DNA of 64,000 nucleotides from Larimichthys crocea (Eukaryota > Chordata > Actinopteri > Sciaenidae). The notes below the pieces were generated by a model, which was not told the DNA's origin, ran no database searches, and saw nothing but the letters and a program-made list of their open reading frames with translations. This document shows positions 38,537 through 49,838 of this stretch, one piece after another (within the stretch, counting starts at the first letter, position 1; each line of letters opens with the position of its first letter). The translations under genes were made by a program, and so were the position numbers. The DNA lies in the NCBI RefSeq assembly GCF_000972845.2, contig NC_040013.1, positions 10,838,309-10,902,308 on the forward strand. The letters are read 5' to 3'.

Positions 38537-39732
38537 TTAATGGGGCAGCTCGTTGTGGACCAACTGATAGTGCGAACCACAGGATGGACAGCGCTGAGCG
38601 TCTCCCTCGTGAAGCCAGAACCACACAATGGCAGTGTTGTCTTCTTCACCTGCAGAGAATTATATCATGATTCACTTGGTTTATAATGTTACACATTCAT
38701 ACAGACCACTGGATTTTGCCTTCAATGTACAACACTTACAGAGACAGCCCACCAGCCTCTTGGTTCCAGTGCATGGCACAATGTGAGGCTCTTCCTTGGT
38801 GCCGGCATACTTCTTGGGCTTCAGGATACTGTAGGGATCCTGTAATGTTCATTTAAAGAGAATACATGTAAGGTTTTAAGCTTTGTACACATGCATTAGG
38901 CATTGTGTCTGTAGTAGTAGTAGTAGTAGTAGTAGTAGTTACCTTTCCACGTTTAAGGGCCTGCAGCGCACGCCGCTCCAGCCCAGTGGCTTGTTCATCA
39001 TCTGTAGGTATTCCTGAAAAAATAGATGGCAGAGAAGCAAATGATTAATCCTAAATTTAAAACCATGCCATGTGCATATAGCACATGTCAGTCAGGACTG
39101 TTAGTCTACTTGGAGTAGAGTGAAACTGCACGTAGACACTGGACGCCACCCACACCAACCTTCTCATGTCCCCTATCAGGATACTGGCACCAAACCAGCA
39201 GCCGCCTGCCAGAGGAGGAGGGCTTATCACAGGCCTTTCCGCGAGTTAAAGTCCAAATGACCTTCATTATTTGATTCAGACGCTATTGTCACATTTAGTC
39301 GGAACATAGTGACATATCGGTGGTGCATAGCTGTCTCACAGCACACAAAGTGAACATAAATATACATTAAATTAATGCGGATAAACACAAGGTTTCCAAA
39401 AATCAGTGTCTGTAATAAAACATCAATGGTGGCTTGCTAACGTCACATTGCAGACCAAGTGTTTAATATGGCGTTTTAGACACCAAACTGCGTCACAACA
39501 GTGTCGCTATAATACAACCTGACTACCAGCTCCCTCAATTTAACTTGTATTTATGGCCCATGACAGTTCCGCGTCTACCGTAGTCTGCGTGCTCGTCTGG
39601 CCGCCTAAAGTCTTCACTTCGTCGGTTACCTTTCGCCGTGCTCATGGCACGGTGTAACGGTCTGGCCACCACATTGCTCCTCAGCTGCAGCGTTGTTGTG
39701 GTACAAGCTCGAAGAAGAAGACGTCCCGCCAT
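38537..39732 (-). CDS. cox5b: Cytochrome c oxidase subunit 5B, mitochondrial
   Basis: Four minus-strand exons: 39732-39630, 39013-38943, 38839-38740 and 38649-38537, in frame with GT-AG sites, giving 128 residues (human COX5B is 129). The N-terminus ([18 protein letters not shown]) is Arg/Ser/Thr-rich with no acids, as in a mitochondrial presequence. The mature part contains [37 protein letters not shown] and the zinc site. The ligands Cys90 and Cys92 (VGCLC) and Cys112 and Cys115 (CPSC) match the four known zinc ligands of this subunit. The protein is a nuclear-encoded peripheral subunit of respiratory complex IV on the matrix side. It is transcribed toward HERC4 (tail to tail). Confidence 0.97.
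38911..38939. repeat. (GTA)n microsatellite in COX5B intron
   Basis: Nine to ten trinucleotide units directly before the exon 2 donor of the minus-strand gene. Confidence 0.9.
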
Positions 39733-40316
39733 GCTGCCCTCACTTTCTGTTACCGAGAACGACCTGACACAACTATCAGCTGGACTGAAATGACCCCGAC
39801 AGCCGTCTGAGTGACTGACAGCTGGACAGACCAATGAGAGCAAACATGTGGCTGCGCTGACCAATGAAATGGAGCAGGGGGCGTCTGAGGCACAGGTGGT
39901 AAATGGTAAATACTGTCAAAAAAATAAAGAAATAAAATAATAAGAAGAAGAAATAATAGACATGTAGTGAAAAATATGTAGTTAAAGTTTGAATTTACGC
40001 AAAAAAAACGACAACTTTTATAACTTTGTTCCCTTAAAAACCAGTTTGAAGATGACACTTCTGTACACTTCCTGACACTCTTCCCTGCTTTTGAATAAGT
40101 AAATATCACAATTTACATTTCAAAGTTAAAATCACCGTAATTTTATGCACATGAAATTCAATTATTATTAAAGCTATACGTTGTTTAATGTTATATTGTT
40201 TTTACTTACCCTTTCATCATCTTGATAAAAGACGTATACACATACACACACTGAGGGAAAGGTAGTAGTATTAGTTAATTTAAGTAAAAGGGATGACAAA
40301 ACAAGGTAAAAAAAAA

Positions 40317-40351
<35 letters not shown>

Positions 40352-41200
40352 GTAGTATTTAAATGCACTATGATCCCTCTATCATTGGACTATTATTACA
40401 AATGCATTACTATGTGTATGCAGCGTATTGTAGATGGAAGTGAGGTCAAGGATAAGTAGTTTGTTTTATAGCAAATAAACATATTTTTATAATAGGCCAT
40501 CGTTTGTAGGTAAAACATGGGTCTTCAGACTAAGTTGTAGTTCATTGTCAAATGAATGCGATGGGGTACAATCAGTATGAGTAGAAGGTAGTATAAATGA
40601 AATACTAAAATAAGCTACAAATACCTAGCCAAATGCACTTTTCCAGTTCCCTGCACTTACACCACCACATAAGACAATGAATACAAAAAGCAAAAACAGT
40701 TTCATGCTGCGTTTGTAATAATGTGGTTTTTCAGTTCTGAACATTAGCATGTGTCCGAAGAATGACGAAACAAAACTGAAAAAAAAAAAAATGGAAACTT
40801 GAGTTCAAAATACTGCGGTAACACTTCTATCAATCTAGTGCCCGACTACATCGGTTTGTACGGTAAAGCGTGTGAGCGGCTTCATGGTGCCTTCAAGTGC
40901 ACCTCGGAAACTCAGAAATCAAATAATAATCTCTTTTCTAAGATACATATGCAGATTTAGAAAAGTCATTAAATAACAAATAATTGTTTTCTGCCAACTC
41001 CACCTGATTCTTGTTCACTGTCCCCACTCCTTGTGGATGAATTTCAGTTCTTTTCACTGCACCATTTTCTGAAAAAGTGATGCAAATCATACACTGTATG
41101 ATGAAATGCAGATTAGAAAAGTCATCAAATAAACAAATCAAATTGTTTTCTGATGAGGTCAGAAAGGAACGAGGAAGGTGTCACAAGATAACTTTTGCAG
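39733..41200. other. COX5B upstream region and AT-rich spacer
   Basis: The ~150 bases next to the COX5B start are GC-richer and probably hold its promoter. The rest is AT-rich, with an (AAT)n run at 40316-40347 and no gene seen. Confidence 0.5.
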
Positions 41201-41236
41201 ATGATTTGGCACTATATAAATGAATTGAATTGGTAG
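41195..41236 (+). repeat. L2-like LINE 3' tail fragment
   Basis: GGCACTATATAAATGAATTG followed by AATTGG is the characteristic 3' end of fish L2-type LINEs or SINEs that borrow it. Only the tail is visible. Confidence 0.55.
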
Positions 41237-42115
41237 GCGCAACTTTGGACGGCAACCTTCGCCACTATCCACAGCTGGAGGTGGAGGATCCTGCAGGTTG
41301 TAGGCAGAAGCGGAGGTGGAGGGTCGCTGCAGCTTATTGCAAGAACTGCAGTTGGAGGGCTGGGCTTCAGCTGTTTGCAAAAGTGGAGGTGAGGTCGAGG
41401 CTCGGGCTACAGGTGGTTGCAAGAATCTGCAGGTGGAGGCGTTGTGCAGGTCATTGGCAGAGGCTGGTGGTGGAAGGTTGGCTATATCTGTTGTCAGAAT
41501 CTGCAGGTGGAGGGTCTTGCAGGTTCAAGGCTGAGGTGGTAGGTGGATGAAAAGCTACAGCTGGTTGCCAGAGCCTGCAGGTGGAGGAAGCCTGCAGGTT
41601 TTCACATAGGCTGGTAGATTAGGGCTGGGCTACAGGTGGTGCCAGATCTGCATTTGGAGGCATCTTGCAGGTTGTAGGCTGAGGCTGGCAGGTGGGGGGG
41701 CGGGCTTCAACTATTCGCAAGATCTGCAGTATAGAGGCCCACATCAGGCAGAGCTTGGAGGTCGAGGATCGGGCTACACCGGTTGCCAGAACCTGCAGGT
41801 GGAGGCGGCCTTCAGGTTGTAGGCTGAGGCGGGGAGGTCCGCCCTCCCGCCTACCAGCTCTGCCAATAACTGCAGGCCGCATCCACCTGCAGATTCATGC
41901 AACAAGCTGTAGCCCGACCCTTGANNNNNNNNNNAAGGTTCAAGGGTCGGCTACAGCTTGTTGCATGAATCTGCAGGTGGGATGCGCTGCAGGTTATTGG
42001 GCAGGCTGGTAGGCGGAGGGCTGGGCTACAGGTGGTTGCCAGAATCTGAGATGGAGGCATCTTCACGTTGTAGGCTGAGGCTGGCAAAGAGAGATTGCTG
42101 CAACTGCTCTGTTGT
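41237..42115. repeat. 75-80 bp minisatellite interrupted by an assembly gap
   Basis: Repeated units carry GAATCTGCAGGTGGAGG, a CTTGCAGGTTGTAGGCTGAG block and GGGCTACAGGTGGTTGC, recurring every ~75-80 bases (for example near 41425, 41500, 41571 and 41645). A ten-N gap lies at 41925-41934. Unit orientation flips at the gap: 41875-41924 is the reverse complement of about 41937-41986. Long frames across it are repeat artefacts. Confidence 0.85.
41925..41934. other. Assembly gap (10 N)
   Basis: Ten Ns inside the minisatellite. The flanks are inverted copies of each other. Confidence 1.
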
Positions 42116-42398
42116 CCTCCTGCTGCTCCACACCAACCCTCTGGATGAAGCTGACTGAATCAGTGACAGAAAAAACCTGTTAGTTTACTGAATGTGTGCT
42201 GTCCCATTGACTGCTGTGACTGTGCTCATTGCTGCTCTCCTCCAGGGGGAGGCGCTGTAGGACAAACACACACTAGTGCTTTGTGGGGTTTTTCATGAAC
42301 AAGAAAGAAATGTGCAGTGATGAAGCTGTTGAACGTAGACAGAGCTTGTTGTTAGGTGTGTGTTGTCCCAGCTGTTTGTTGAACAGTACAAAGAGTGT

Positions 42399-42694
42399 AA
42401 AAAGACTGGGTCCCGCTGTTACTCAGGCTGCACTACAGCGTCTATTCACAGGCGCGATCCCACTACTGAGCGGCACGGGGGCTTTGACCTGCTTCGTTTC
42501 CGACCTGGGCCGGTGCACCCCTCCTTAGACGACCTGGTGGTCCCGGGCTCCCCCAGGAGCACCCTATCGATACCGAACTTAGTGCGGACACGATCGACAT
42601 AGTCCGCTGCAGCTCAAGCTCCTGAGCTCAAGCGATCCGCCAGCCTCAGCCTCCCGGTAACTTGGATTACAGGCGCGCGCCACCCGCAACCGGC
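42399..42694 (-). ncRNA. 7SL (SRP) RNA gene, copy A
   Basis: The reverse complement matches signal recognition particle RNA end to end. The 5' Alu-domain stretch is GGTGGCGCGCGCCTGTAATC. Further conserved blocks are GGGAGGCTGAGGCTGG and CGGATCGCTTGAG, then TGTCCGCACTAAGTTCGG, CCGGCCCAGGTCGGAAACG, TAGTGGGATCGCGCCTGTGA and a closing GGGACCCAGTC followed by TTTTT (plus strand 42399-42403), a pol III terminator. Length is ~296, close to the normal ~300. Relative to copy B it lacks two bases in the GATCG(GG)TGTCCGCAC segment and has small changes in the 5' Alu domain, so it may be a less functional copy or carry sequencing errors. TGACGTCA lies 42-49 bases upstream. Confidence 0.9.
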
Positions 42695-42735
42695 AGCCTC
42701 TGTCCTCGTGCATAGGGGCTTGAGTTTTTAAAACG

Positions 42736-42743
42736 TGACGTCA
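42736..42743 (-). promoter_or_regulatory. CRE/ATF element of 7SL copy A
   Basis: TGACGTCA sits at about -42 to -49 relative to the inferred 7SL 5' end, matching the known upstream ATF/CRE element of vertebrate 7SL genes, which use a pol III promoter with upstream control. A TTTTAAAAA TATA-like tract lies between it and the gene. Confidence 0.75.
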
Positions 42744-44911
42744 TCAGGAGGACACGTCAAAAACCTCCAGCTGCAACGTTGAAGGCTGGTCCGTATTCAT
42801 TTTCCTGAGCTCCCTCGCTGATAAAACCTGATTTCAAGATCTTTTAAAGCTGTGAGCTCAGTAAATCAAACTCCCGCCCCAACAATAAAAATACAGCAGT
42901 GAATTTTCTATTCAGAGGAGTCACATGTACAATTCAAATGAACCATGACACAACACATGAGAAAATAATACTTTAACAATGTTGTGGAGCTATAAGTTAT
43001 GGTGTATATATATTCGGTGTAGTCCCTATGACTTTAAACCCCCATCAAAGTATCTTCGTACTTTTTACATTCCTCATTGAACTATAAGAAACACAGTGCT
43101 GCCAACAAACGGAAATAAACATAATAAAAAATGAGGAGGAAGATCTGAAATCTTAATAACACTCAGCTTATTTGGGGCAAAATCCCATTTAAAGGATCTG
43201 TGTGTAGGATTTAGTGACCACTAGGAGTGGAGAAGAATAACTTCTTCTCTTCTCTACAAAGTTTTAATCTTGTTTCTGCTCTTTGTTACTTCTGTGAAAG
43301 GTACAGTGTTACACACGTTTACTTCAACATACAGGTTTTCAAACCCTAACATTGTTATGAGTGTTTTTTTTAGTTAGCAAACATATTACATCTGACTAAT
43401 TGTTACAGACCTGGAATTTGAATTTTTTGGTCAGTGTGCCAATTTCTGAATGTGCATGTTTTGTTCATATTTAATTTATTTCATTCATATTTATGTTATC
43501 TTTTTGTTTTATTATGTATTGCACATATACATTTGTTAATGGCCAGTATTTTTCACGTGATTTGCCTTAAATGTATATATTTTGACTGAAAAATCGAATC
43601 CTAAAGTGTGGTTGGCCCATTCCTATATTTCTACTCTCTCCTCTTCTCTCTTCTTCTCTTCTCTATATATTATATATATCTATATCTATATATTATATCT
43701 ATCTATTATCTATATCTCAGTTACCTGTATCAGTCATCATCTCAATTCAACTCCTACTCCCACATGGTTGTGATTTCTGCACAACCTTATATACTGTTTT
43801 GTCAGTGGTCAATTAAATACTCAGGTGGAATCAGGATGAGAGGCCCAAGTGCTGTTTTCCAATTAACCACTTCAATACGTGTACGTAACTGTTTGACATG
43901 TTTTTGGTGAGACTGTAAGCAGTGAAGAGACTATACATTTTTGTCTTTTCAAGAAACATGTTATGCAGATGTTCAGACTTCACTCTTTCAATGTGACTAC
44001 ATAAACAAATTCCACAGCTACGGCTCCAGATTCAAAAATGTAGCCTCAAATATGCATTTTGAATACTTGTTTCTAAATGGCAGGGTCTCTTGTAAAATAT
44101 CCAAGTGGTATTTAGTGCAAGTTCATTTCTCTGCAGTTTATTTAAAACACTTTTGTAGAATACAATCTCTAGTGGTAGCAAATTTATTTCTTACATTATT
44201 CAAAACAATAAATTATTCCGCAAGTATAGACAATATTAATCCAAAAATCTTAATATGGCAAAATTATAACAAACAAATACATGCAGAAATGCATCTTTGT
44301 GTGGAACTAAATCTCTGTACACAACCAAATATGAAATACTGCACATTTCGTACTGCAAGTTATGTCATTGGGTGACAGAGCCTGTGGTCACAGTTGATCT
44401 GACTGTCCGTCTCCTGGCTTGGAAAAAGCGACACAGCAGGACTGTTGTTGTATATGAAAAAGCTGGATAGTGCTTCAACACAACAACACCTCAGTCAGGC
44501 TCCAAGATGTATATGGAAATGTTTCAGACATTTAATAGACATTCATGAGAGCGTTCAACACACTATACATACTATTTTCTAGCCCCGTCAGCAATTTGCA
44601 CAGAGGCTCATACGGTAACAGAGACAGGTGTGGTTGAAAGAGACGGCATACTGTATGGTATTTTATAATCAGTCTCAAATTTGCTTGTGGTAACTGCGTT
44701 CAGTGTTAAGTTCAAATCCCTTACCATGTGTTCTTTCTTTTTTTTTTTCTATTCAAAGGAAATGTGGTGTGGGAACCCACGTTTATGTATATGAAGGTAT
44801 ATAGAGATTTATTGGAGACTTTAGCAGGAACAGAGCCAGGTGTGATCACAAGTTAACTGGTATGTTAAAAAGAGAATCTGGAGTCTGTCTGTGTATATGT
44901 TATTTTATTAG

Positions 44912-45311
44912 ATATATAGTACTGGTAGTACTGGCAACAGAATAATGATAGCTGCATTCCACACAGGGGAGGTCCTGCTATTGTTCTTGCTGGTTCACTG
45001 TTACTGGGACAATCAATGAAACTGAGCCATCTATGTTGTTATTAAGTCCACCTGTATTTGTCCTGCTTTGACAAGTCAAAACGTCTGCTGTGCTGTGTGT
45101 GGGGTTAATGGATGGGTGGATGGCTCATGCAATATATTTTGTGAGAATCCTCTACAACTCATAACAGAAATACCTACAAACATGATCAGCAGAAATCAAC
45201 AGTACATATGTGATTACACGTCATGCAACAAACATTCATCTTCTGAACATAAACTGAACATTTCGACTTATTGAAATCTTTGTATCCTTGAAAATAATCC
45301 TGTTGAGCCTG
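44912..45311. other. Spacer between the two duplicated segments
   Basis: About 400 bases not shared by the copies. No gene recognised. Confidence 0.6.
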
Positions 45312-45467
45312 CTCTCCTCCAGGTGGAGGCGCTGTAGGACAAACACACACAGCTGTTTTTTCATGACATAATAGAAATGTGCAGTGATGAAGCTGTTGAA
45401 CGTAGACAGAGCTTGTTGTTGAGCGTGTGTGTTGTCCCAGCTGTTTGTTGAACAGTACAAAGAGTGT

Positions 45468-45884
45468 AAAAAGACTGGGTCCCGCTGTATTACTCAGGCT
45501 GCACTACAGCGTCTATTCACAGGCGCGATCCCACTACTGAGCGGCACGGGGGCTTTGACCTGCTCCGTTTCCGACCTGGGCCGGTGCACCCCTCCTTAGA
45601 CGACCTGGTGGTCCCGGGCTCCCCCAGGAGCACCATATCGATACCGAACTTAGTGCGGACACCCGATCGACATAGTCCGCTGCAGCTCCGACCTGGGCCG
45701 GTGCACCCCTCCTTAGACGACCTGGTGGTCCCGGGCTCCCCCAGGAGCACCATATCGATACCGAACTTAGTGCGGACACCCGATCGACATAGTCCGCTGC
45801 AGCTCAGAGCTCCTGAGCTCAAGCGATCCGCCAGCCTCAGCCTCCCGGTAGCTTGGATTACAGGCGCGCGCCACCGCACCCGGC
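45468..45884 (-). ncRNA. 7SL (SRP) RNA gene, copy B, with 117 bp internal duplication
   Basis: Same identification as copy A, with cleaner conserved blocks: a 5' GCCGGGTGCGGTGGCGCGCG and the full GATCGGGTGTCCGCACTAAG. The gene is 417 bases because 45571-45687 is repeated at 45688-45804. Removing one copy gives the normal 300. The duplicated part spans the central and S-domain strands, so the RNA as written could not fold normally. Either it is a pseudogene-like variant, or the duplication is an assembly error. Pol III terminator T-run on the minus strand at 45472-45468. Confidence 0.88.
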
Positions 45885-45926
45885 AGCATCTGTCCTCGTG
45901 CATAGGGGGCTTGAGTTTTTAAAACG

Positions 45927-45934
45927 TGACGTCA
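45927..45934 (-). promoter_or_regulatory. CRE/ATF element of 7SL copy B
   Basis: TGACGTCA at about -43 to -50 from the inferred 5' end, the same spacing as in copy A. Confidence 0.75.
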
Positions 45935-48182
45935 TCAGGAGGAACACGTCAAAAACCTCCAGCTGCAACGTTGAAGGCTGGTCCGTATTCATTTTCCTGA
46001 AGCTCCCTCGCTGATAAAACCTGATTTCAAGAAATCTTTTAAAAGCTCAAACTCCAGCTCAAACTCCAGCACCAACAATGAAAATACAGCAGTGAATTTA
46101 CTATTCAGAGGAGTCACATGTTACACATTCAAATAGAACATAACACAACATATTGCAGAATAATACTTTAACAATGTTGTGGAGCTATAAGTATATGGTG
46201 TATATATATTCGGTGTAGTCCCTATGACTTTAAACACCCATCAAAGTATCTTCTCGGTCACTTTTTACATTCCTCATTGAACTAATAAGAACACAGTACT
46301 GCCAACAAACGGAAATAAACATAATAAAAAATGAGGAGGAAGATCTGAAATCTTAATAACACTCAGCTTATTTGGGGCAAAATCCCATTTAAAGGATCTG
46401 TGTGTAGGATTTAGTGACCACTAGGAGTGAGAAGAAGAATAACTTCTTCTCTTCTACAAAGTTTAATCTTTGTTCAACATATCTTGTTTCTGCTCTTTGT
46501 TACTTCTGTGAAAGGGTACAGTGTTACACATGTTTACTTCAACATGCAGGTTTTCAAACCCTAACATTGTTATGAGGTTTTTTTTTAGTTAGCAAACATA
46601 TTACATCTGACTAATTGTTACAGACCTGGAATTTGAATTTTTTGGTCAGTGTGCCAATTTCTGAATGTGCATGTTTTTGTTCATATTTAATTTATTTCAT
46701 TCATATTTATGTTATCTTTTAGTTTTATTATGTATTGCACATAATACATTTGTTATAAATGGCCAGTATTTTTCACGTGATTTGCCTTAAATGTAATAAT
46801 ATTTTGACTGAAAAATCGAATCCGTAGTGTGGTATGGCCCATTCCTAATATATATCTATCTCTCTCTATATATATATATCTATCTATCTCAGTATACCTG
46901 TATCAGTCAATCATCTCAATTCAACTCCTACTCCCACATGGTTGTGATTTCTGCACAACCTTATATACTGTTCTGTCAAGTGGTCACTCAGGTGGAATCA
47001 GGATGAGAGGCCAAGTGCTGTTTTCCAATTAACCACTTCAATAAGTGTACGTAACTGTTTGACATGTTTTTGGTTAGACTGTAAGTAGTGAAGAGACTTC
47101 ATACATTTTTTTTGTTCTTTTCAAGAAACATGTTATGCAGCATGTTCAGACTTCACAAACATGTTATGCAGCATGTTCAGACTTCACTCTTTCAATGTGA
47201 CTACCTAAACAAATTCCACAGCTACGGCTCCAGATTCAAAATGTAGCCCTCAAATATGCATTTTTGAATACTTGTTTCTAAATGGCAGGGTCTGTGTAAA
47301 ATATCCAAGTGGTATTTAGATGCAAGTTCATTTCTCTGCAGTTTATTTAGAACACTTTTGTAGAATACAATCTCTAGTGGTAGCAAAGATTTCTTACATT
47401 ATTCAAACAATAAATGTATTCAGCAAGTTTATATATTGACAATAATTATTATATCCATATAAATCTTAATTAATGTCAATAATTGTATAAACAATACAAA
47501 TACACTTGCAGAAATGCATCTTTGTGTTGGAACTAAATCTCTGTACACAACCAAATATGAAATACTGCACATAATTCGTATCTGCAAGTTATGCATTGAG
47601 TGACAGAGCCATGTGGTCACAAGTTGATCTGACTGTCTGTCTCCTGGCTTGGAAAAGCAGACAAAGCAGACTGTATGTTGTATATGAAAAAGCTGGATAG
47701 TGCTTCAGCACAACACATGCTACCTCAGTCAGGCTCCAAAGATGTATATAGGAAATGTTTCAGACATTTAATAGACATTCATAGGAAGAGCATTTCCAAC
47801 ACCAACTATACCATACATCTTTATATTAAATATTCTCAGACCCCGTCAGCAATTTGCACAGAGGGCTCATACGGTAACAGAGACAGGTGTGGTTGAAAAG
47901 AGACGGCAGAATACTGTATGGTATTTTATAATCAGGTCTCAAATTTGCTTGTGGTAAACTGCGTTCAGTGTTAAGTTCAAATCCCTTACAATGTGTTCTT
48001 TCTTTTTTTTTCTATTCAAAGGAAACAAATGTGGTGTGGTGACACATGTTTATGTATATGAAGGTATATAGAGATTTATTGGAGACTTTAGCAGGAACAG
48101 AGCCAGGTGTGATCACAAGTTAACATGGTTATGTTAAAAAGAGACTCTGAGAGTCTGTCTGTTGTATATGTTATTTTATTAG

Positions 48183-48505
48183 AAATCCTTAATTTGTTCA
48201 TAGTGACCTGCAATAGCTCTTGGCTTTTTATTTATTTTGTCACAATGATACATGTTCGACTCCCGTGAAAATCTTTTTATTATAATTTTTTTTCATAAGG
48301 CCATTCAAAAGGCTGAATGTTTCTTCTGACACATGTTTACTGAAGCAGGCTCCATAGACGCATTTAGAAAATGTATTCAAGATTTTTTTATTTATTAGAC
48401 TTTAGCAGGAAGAGCTTACTTGCTCTCTTCCTGTTTACAAACACAAGTGAACAAGACAGAGTACGTGATGCATTCACACAAATATGAGTGCAAGGACGAG
48501 TCAGG

Positions 48506-48569
<64 letters not shown>

Positions 48570-49122
48570 CAAGCAACATCGTGTAAAGTAAAATAGTGAC
48601 ATATTGGCTCAAGTAATAAAGGTCTTAAAACGAGATCGTGATATAAGACCTCTCTTCAGGTCAGGTATATTAAAGCCAGGTGAAGATATACTTTATTGAT
48701 ACCACACAGGGATTTTTACTTTCACATTTCTTACTTTTCAAATAAAATGAAATAAGTAATAAAAGAATAAAAGAAAAGTCATCTGAGGAAAAAAAGTAGT
48801 GACCGATCTATATGTTTTTGACACATCAGGGGTTTCTGTCAGTCTGTGGAGCCAATCAAAGATCTATAGACAGAAACACCTGCTGCACGTGTATCATCTC
48901 CATCACGCCAATGCGCGTGCTTCGGTAGTCATGGAGACAGAAGGGGGCGTGGCCAATGTGCGTCCAGAACCGCGAAGCAGCTCTGGAACTGCTCATTCGA
49001 GCTTGGACTGGACACGGATTAGGCTGCTGAGGAAAGTCTCTGTCGGAAAAGTGGACTGGACAAGTTCTCCTGCAGACTAAACTGTTGGATTGTGAGCTGA
49101 ATAAACACCCAGAGAGAGAAAA
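48183..49122. other. Spacer with (CTAT)n microsatellite; promoter-like at right end
   Basis: AT-rich, with (CTAT)n at 48507-48568 and a LINE-tail-like TACTTTATTGATACC near 48690. From ~48900 CpG content rises and a GGGGCGTGGCCAAT (GC box plus CCAAT) occurs near 48944-48957, upstream of the exon at 49123. Confidence 0.5.
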
Positions 49123-49220
49123 ATGGACCCGCTGGAAAGTTTCTTCAAACACAGACAAACACACCCTGTTTCGGAGCCCCTGCTGAGCAGAGTCAGGCGG
49201 TGGACCTTAAAGTTTTACAA
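49123..49220 (+). CDS. First coding exon of an unidentified gene (partial)
   Basis: ATG 49123 in an A-rich Kozak-like context opens 32 codons plus two bases (MDPLESFFKHRQTHPVSEPL to RWTLKFY), ending at a strong donor AA|GTAAGG. A CpG-rich leader with GC and CCAAT boxes lies upstream. No matching downstream exon is visible in the remaining 15 kb, which is mostly transposon and satellite. The rest may lie beyond the window, or the exon may be orphaned. I do not recognise the protein. Confidence 0.5.
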
Positions 49221-49674
49221 GTAAGGCTTCTTTTAATGTTGTGCCAAATTTATTTAAAGATATTTCCGAAACCCTTAAATGAGTTTCAGGACAAAGTAAT
49301 ATTTAATTCATGTAAATTGTTGAATATAACGCTAAAAAAATCAACAGAATTTGAACTGGCCTGTTGGGAAAACAGTTTTTGGTGACACTGACGTTTTCTC
49401 GGTGTAAAACGATTATTAGATGGTAAAAATTGACTGAATATCCCGGGACTTGTAAAAAATGTGTCAACAATTGTGTAGTAACTTAAAAATAATACATTTT
49501 TTTGCAAAGTTATCGATGAAATGTTATGGAAAAAGATGGCGACCGTTCCATATTTCGAATTAGAGCCAAGAATCTCATATTTCTCTGTCACCATGGAGAT
49601 TAAACGTTTAGGAGCAAACATGTTTTGATTTAGTTTAAATGTATCCATTTGAATTTCAGTTGATTTATTTAATG
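49221..49674. other. Intron-like sequence after the 49123 exon
   Basis: AT-rich, with no gene recognised. Confidence 0.45.
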
Positions 49675-49838
49675 GGACCATGTACAGTATTAAACATGAA
49701 CGATTACATGTGATGTACTGCACCAGAGTTAGCTTCCAGCTACTTTTTATCTGCAGTCCCTTCCGCAGACACAGTTAAAACATATTACAGCACAATAACA
49801 AACAGTACAAAGCAAAAAACACACAGGACACATAATTC
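49675..49838 (-). mobile_element. LINE 3' UTR fragment, left of the foldback element
   Basis: A/C-rich minus-strand tail (CACAATAACAAACAGTAC and similar) that resembles the sequence resuming at 52101. It is interpreted as the distal tail of the minus-strand LINE, split by the foldback insertion. This is inference. Confidence 0.4.

Larger units (their letters stand above)
42232..44911. repeat. Segmental tandem duplication, copy A
   Basis: A ~2.7 kb segment that recurs at 45312-48182 in the same orientation. Both start at CTGCTCTCCTCCAGG-GGAGGC and end at TGTTATTTTATTAG. Copies differ mainly by 1-3 base indels and microsatellite lengths. Each carries a minus-strand 7SL RNA gene near its left end. 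Apart from that gene I see no coding sequence. A GGATCTGTGTGTAGGATTTA segment near 43195 resembles a common fish repeat. Confidence 0.92.
45312..48182. repeat. Segmental tandem duplication, copy B
   Basis: Second copy of the 42232-44911 segment, ~2.87 kb. The extra length is partly the 117 bp duplication inside the 7SL gene and partly small indels, including a 38-40 bp local duplication near 47118-47190. No protein gene found. Confidence 0.92.

Noticed and set aside
41230..42158. Long frames in the GCAGGTGGAGG minisatellite
   Set aside because: Repeat-derived, on both strands, and cross the N gap.
42399..42694. Human Alu contamination
   Set aside because: The match extends through the central 7SL S domain that Alu elements lack, with fish-specific differences and an upstream CRE, so these are 7SL genes rather than primate Alu.
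45517..45922. Overlapping proline/arginine-rich frames at 45517-45922 and 42283-42602
   Set aside because: They lie over 7SL RNA genes, and the duplicated peptide comes from the 117 bp duplication.
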